Shown here piece after piece: positions 59,618 through 64,000 of a stretch of DNA of 64,000 nucleotides. A program made the translations under genes and the position numbers. Every line of letters begins with the position of its first letter. The stretch's first letter is position 1. This stretch comes from Onthophagus taurus (Eukaryota; Arthropoda; Insecta; Coleoptera; Scarabaeidae). The notes under the pieces are model-generated. The model was not told the DNA's origin. It made no database searches and saw nothing but the letters and a program-made list of their open reading frames with translations. The DNA is taken from contig NC_091971.1 of NCBI RefSeq assembly GCF_036711975.1, positions 3,665,501 to 3,729,500 of the forward strand, read 5' to 3'.

Positions 59618-62600
59618 ATGAGGGAGTTGTTTATATTGGCCTTTTGGGCTTTCAGTATATTAACCGTTTCAGCGGAAACTGTCTCGGTGATTCCCCACGA
59701 TGCTCATCCAGGATATAGCGTTAAAATGTTCCAAACGAACGATACCACAAATTATAAACTTATGGAAACGGGATTTAATCAATTCTTTACCATGCTTCAA
59801 GACGGCTCGGTGATGACCATCTCCGATTTAACACCTTTGGTCAATAGACCTATCGATCTTATGATTTTGGCTGAAAATTCTAATCATTCCACAACCACCC
59901 ATCTACTTCAATTATACGTTTTGGATCGAAAAAATATGGTCACCTTTAAAATTGATCCATCGGAAATTTCAGGTTTGTTTATTTATTATTTCATGAATCA
60001 TCATTGCTTGTGTATAAATCGGGTTTAAAATATCCGGGTGGTTTGTTTTGACATCGATGAAACTTTGTAAACTTCTTAACGCGAAGAATTCTTGAAGTTA
60101 ACTCTGTTGCAATCTTTTCAAAACAAGTTTGCAATTACAGTATAACCTCAATATAATGGATCGTTCTAATGTTAGAGTTAGTTCCAGCTTTAGTTGCTAT
60201 TCAGCATCAGATTTTTGTATATTTTTCATTGAACTAAAACTAGAACTAACACTAAACCTAGAACTAGAAACATTTGGGTTTAGCCAAACGTCTCTTAAGA
60301 CGGCTAAACCCAAATGTTTTTAGCTCCAGGTTTAGTGTCAGCTTTGCTGTTAGAACTAAAACTAGAACTAACACTAGACCTAGAACTAGAAACATTCGAA
60401 ACTTTCTAGTTCTAGGTCTAGTGTTAGTTCTAGTTTTAATTGTGACTCAATACTAGGTTGTTGCATATTTTTATTGAACTAATACCTGTGCGAATCATAA
60501 TCGATTTAATAAAAAAAATTAGTTAAAAAAAATCAAAAATATTGAAATTTATTAAAAATCCATAATATTTTCGTAAAGATCAGGAAATTTTAACGTAATT
60601 TGATGTATCACACTCTATATCTATCATAAAGTTCACTTTTAAAAGCATAAAACCATAATTGTTTAGTGTTTTGTTTTCGGCCATCTTGATATTACAAAAA
60701 CAAAGATATCATGGATATGTAGGGTGTTATACCATTTGGATATGTCGAGTTTATACTCATTTTACACGTTTTTTAGTTATCTATCGTAATATTTACGAAT
60801 CATTAATTTTCGGCCATCTTGGATTTTAAAAAAATTAAAAATCAAAATATCTCGGAATGTTTTATAGCAAAATACACCGCGTTTACGTTCATTGCAAAAG
60901 ATTATTCATGAAGATTTAAAATATTTAATTTCCTTTTAATTAAAACAACAACATTCACTTAATTTTTCATAAAAATTAAAAAGAATAAGATTTTCGTAAA
61001 GATCAGAAAATTCTAACCTAATTTGATGTATCACACCCTATATTTATCATTTAATTCACCATTATATACATAAATGACACAATTTGTTAGTGTTTTGTTT
61101 TCGGCCATCTTGTTTTTATAAAAATAGATTTATCTTGGGTATTACAACACCTAAATATGCCGAGTTTGGACTCGTTTTACACATTATTTAATTATCTACC
61201 GTAATATTTACGAATCACTAATTTTCGGCCATCTTGGATTTTATCAAAAACGTCAAAATCAAAATATATCGTAATTTCACAACAAAGTACGTCGCATTTA
61301 GATTCATTTAAAAAAATGTGTTCGTAAAGTTTAAAAACATTTAATTTTATTTAATTAAAACAACAACATTAATTAAATCTTACATAAACATCAAAAAGTA
61401 TAAGACTTTCGTAAAAATCAGAAAATTCTAACCTAATTTGATGTATCCCACCCTATATTTATCATTTAATTCACGATTATATGCATAAATGACACAATTT
61501 ATTAGTGTTTTGTTTTCGGCCATCTTGTTTTTATAAAAAATGTAAAAATCGAAATATCTCAGGAAGCTTAATAGCAAAATAGGTCGTGTTTGGACTCATT
61601 TTAAAGGATTTTTCATGACGATTAAGAATATCACTAAATTAACGCATCCCGTCCTAATTTGCTTCCATTAAAGTTATTGATATATTATTTTTTTTTAATT
61701 TTCAGGTCATATACAAGAAAATTCTCCAAGAAAAACTCGCGTAAGTGGCCTTCCGATGCTTCAAGCGACAACAGGAGCAAATCTCCCCATAGCTTATAGC
61801 ATAATCGGTGGAAACACAAATTTGGCTTTCGAACTTCAAAATAGTGCGACTTTAGAAGTTGCACCTAACATAACCGCAACGGATTTCGCCGGGGTTTATA
61901 TAGTTTCTTCTCAGCCGATCGATAAAGAAGATTTAGACAGATACGTTTTGACAATCGAAGCGTCCGATCCAAGTGGAATCAATAAAGCAATCACGAATGT
62001 TGTTGTTGAAGTCGATGATGAAAACGATAATAGTCCGGTTTTTACCCAAAAAATTTATAGGTTCGTTATGGGGGAAGATCCGGATAATGTAACACTTTGG
62101 AAACGATTTTCATCAATAGGAAAAGTTGAAGCGACCGATGCAGATGGCGATAAAATTGCTTATAGATTAGCAACACCCTCTAATTACATCGTAATTGTTC
62201 CGCAAACCGGCGATCTTCTTTTAACGGAAGAACCAGAAGAAGAACTCGATTTAGAACTTGTCGTTGAAGCTCACGATTTAAGAACACCGAGTAGAACTAC
62301 ACCGAGACCTGCACAAGTTTTGTTTCATTATCGGCCGCAAGCTAAAGTTTTAGATTTAGATCTTCAACCTTTAGAAGAAGAACACGATTTAAAAAGAGTT
62401 AAAAGAAGAGTTACAAGAGCTGTACGTCCCACGAAAAGAATAGAGTTTACAGAACTTGATGGAGATTCCGAAGGTCGAAGTGTTTTTCAATTAGAAAAAG
62501 AAACGGAAAGAGAAACATTTAAGATTAGAGATGAAAACGCTTGGGTTACCGTTGAACCAAACGGTTCAGTTCGCGTGAAGAAGAAGTGGGATTATGAAGA

Positions 62601-62659
62601 GTTAGGACCAGAAAAAACTATTGACTTTTGGGTCACCATAACTAACGCTGAAAAAGGCG
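59618..62659 (+). CDS. CadN: Neural cadherin, first two coding exons (partial)
   Basis: Exons 59,618-59,972 and 61,706-62,659 are joined in phase and encode the first 436 residues; the gene continues beyond the window after a gtaagt donor. A signal peptide (MRELFILAFWAFSILTVSAE) is followed by a divergent prodomain-like region (DLTPLVNRPIDLMILAEN). Cadherin repeats include VDDENDNSPVF and GKVEATDADGDKIAYRLATP. A basic processing site RVKRR lies just before VTRAVRPTKRIEF. The stretch VKKKWDYEELGPEKTIDFWV is almost identical to fly CadN. The protein is a classical-type insect cadherin mediating calcium-dependent adhesion in neurons. The 3' 62-bp frame after 62,659 that reads into the intron is not coding. 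Confidence 0.95.
60135..60485. repeat. Palindromic CTAG-rich repeats with pogo-like end, in CadN intron
   Basis: Begins ACAGTATAACCTCAATATAA, a pogo-like end, followed after about 90 bp by CATTGAACTAAAACTAGAAC and a full palindrome (centre near 60,294), then a second palindrome (60,357-60,436) lacking the TTTAGCCG core. It ends with GAACTAATACCTGTGCGAAT, the same border seen beside 50,236, and leads straight into the 420-bp repeat. Confidence 0.8.
60535..61625. repeat. Tandem repeat, about 420-bp monomer, in CadN intron
   Basis: About 2.5 copies. TTTTCGTAAAGATCAGAAAA or close variants recur near 60,569, 60,987 and 61,407. Each monomer has two TTTTCGGCCATCTTG motifs (60,676 and 60,812; 61,099 and 61,224; 61,515), suggesting an older half-unit duplication. 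The array is inverted relative to 49,550-50,235 and ends about 80 bp before the next CadN exon. Confidence 0.9.
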
Positions 62660-63629
62660 GTAAGTATTACTCATTTTTTATTCATTTTAACAAAGAATTG
62701 CTTTTTGGGGATAAATAATTTGTATTAACATCAAATGAATACGTTATTATCGGTACAATTTAAATGTAAAGGATAACAAGTTCGAGCGCTTTAGCAAAAT
62801 CCTAGCTTGAATAAATATATTCGATATTGAGTTCCTCCTTGCTCGTCTACCGGCTCCACTGCAATCAGAAAGCAATTTCTTGTGTCAATGCAACTCATCA
62901 AGTTTGATCCCGAAGGATTTTCAATGCATTCGCATCTAAATTCATTTCACTTCCTTTATATTTTGCTTCATCACCGTCGCGACTTTAATTTCATATTTTC
63001 GAAATAATTTGAAATTTCTTTTCCTTGATGGGTTGCGTTTCGTTTAAGACGTTCCCAAGTCGCTTAACAACAACGTCTCAATCGGGATCGTTAATCTCAA
63101 TTAGGGGGCTCACGCAGTTCGGATGAGCGAATTAAGTTCCCCGTCGTCGACGGTGGCGTCTTGTTTCGCATTCATGAGCGTGTTAAATAGATCCCGGAGA
63201 CGTGCTCTGTTGTGAATATCAAAGAGGTATTTCGATATTTGCCGCCAATATGAGGAAATATTAAATTGTAAACAACAATTTTGATAAAATATAATCTAAG
63301 TAATTTTTCTATTATAATTTGTGGTGTTTAATTTTTGTGCCATCCTTAATTGGTACTTCGTCGTAGATCAAATAAGTTTTAATAAAGCAATTAAGGTAAT
63401 TGTTAGTACAACTTCGAGCACTGCTTCATTTTAACCGAACCTTGAACTTGATGGGAGATTAATGTTGACCCATTCAAAGTTTTCTTTTCATGTTCAGGTC
63501 TTAATTTGAACTTTATATTTGTGGCAACCTCAACAACCATTTATTTTTTTGTAACGAACTCTTTTATTTCAAGGAAATTATCCACAATTTGTTTATAAAA
63601 TGCTATTTCAAGCTAGTTCATACAAATTG
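62660..63629. other. CadN intron, unique part
   Basis: No exon or transposon recognised. A GC-richer stretch at about 63,020-63,210 could be regulatory. Confidence 0.4.
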
Positions 63630-64000
63630 TTTGGAATTGAGAAATGCAACTTTTTGGTGTTATAGAAGAATGCTTGAGGTTGGATCACACCAAATTTAAA
63701 GTTTCTAGGTTGAACGGTTACTTTATAAAAAAATTGATAAATTGCCTGTTAGATTTTGACGTTTTTTCGAACAGGAAGTTAAGAAAAAATATTTTTCTCC
63801 GTAACCACTAAGAATTGAGAAATAAAACTTTCTGGCATTATAGAGGAATGTTTGAGGTTGGGTTATACCAAATTTAAAGTTTCCAGGTTGAACAGTTACT
63901 TTATAAAAAAATTGATAAATTGTCTGTTAGATTTTGACGTTTTTTTGAATATGAAGTTAAGAAAAAATATTTTTCTCCGTAACTACTAAGAATTGAGAAA
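63630..64000. repeat. Satellite array, about 178-bp monomer, runs off the window
   Basis: Two copies and the start of a third, marked by GAATTGAGAAAT near 63,635, 63,813 and 63,990. Shared blocks include CACCAAATTTAAAGTTTCTA, TTTATAAAAAAATTGATAAA, TTAGATTTTGACGTTTTTT and AAGAAAAAATATTTTTCTCC. The second copy is highly similar to the first. It lies in a CadN intron. Confidence 0.9.

Noticed and set aside
1-64000. Virus-like or LTR elements, CRISPR, tRNA, rRNA
   Set aside because: No gag, protease, integrase or capsid text, no long terminal repeat pairs, no spacer arrays and no cloverleaf with intact A and B boxes was recognised by eye. A profile scan could still find short remnants.

Overview
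The window is nuclear DNA of an insect. The evidence is AT-rich intergenic and intronic sequence, short GT-AG introns, and the set of host genes: a large Maf factor like Drosophila traffic jam, a single STAT5-like STAT, and a neural cadherin whose propeptide junction resembles insect CadN. I guess a beetle, but nothing in the sequence proves the order. All names come from reading translations, with no database search. I found no LTR retroelement, Polinton or other virus-like copy, no CRISPR and no tRNA or rRNA gene.

Layout. Positions 1-20,290 hold no gene I can support. They contain GC-rich unique blocks (possible regulatory DNA), a 5'-truncated LINE inserted in a palindromic repeat, a large palindrome cluster, a PIF/Harbinger derivative, and two satellite arrays (about 183-bp and 170-bp monomers). 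Then come: traffic jam (minus, single exon); a 22-bp minisatellite split by a dead Tc1 element; SNRPF/SmF (minus); a calmodulin-like CALML4 (minus) head to head with an SLC25A42-type mitochondrial CoA carrier (plus); STAT (plus, about 12 kb, 11 shared exons, two alternative last exons); a nest of foldback elements; an SLC25A44-type carrier (minus); a CFAP20-family gene with an added repeat tail (minus); a small unknown gene (minus); a decayed LINE; and the first two coding exons of CadN (plus), which runs off the right edge.

How the genes relate. They are ordinary host genes with no operon logic. STAT is the JAK/STAT effector, traffic jam and CadN act in development and cell adhesion, the two SLC25 carriers act in the mitochondrial inner membrane, and SmF is a spliceosome core subunit. 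Only CALML4/SLC25A42 (about 0.5 kb between start codons) and the small gene/CFAP20 pair (133 bp between stop and start) are spaced closely enough to suggest shared control.

The most unusual content is repetitive. A palindromic module built from CTAG-rich sub-repeats around a TTTAGCCG core recurs at about nine loci. Several copies sit next to Tc1/mariner (pogo/Tigger-like) ends. At two loci it adjoins a 420-bp tandem repeat, in opposite orientations. This palindrome-satellite composite is my best candidate for an undescribed element. Separate nucleosome-length satellite arrays lie between genes and inside STAT and CadN introns.
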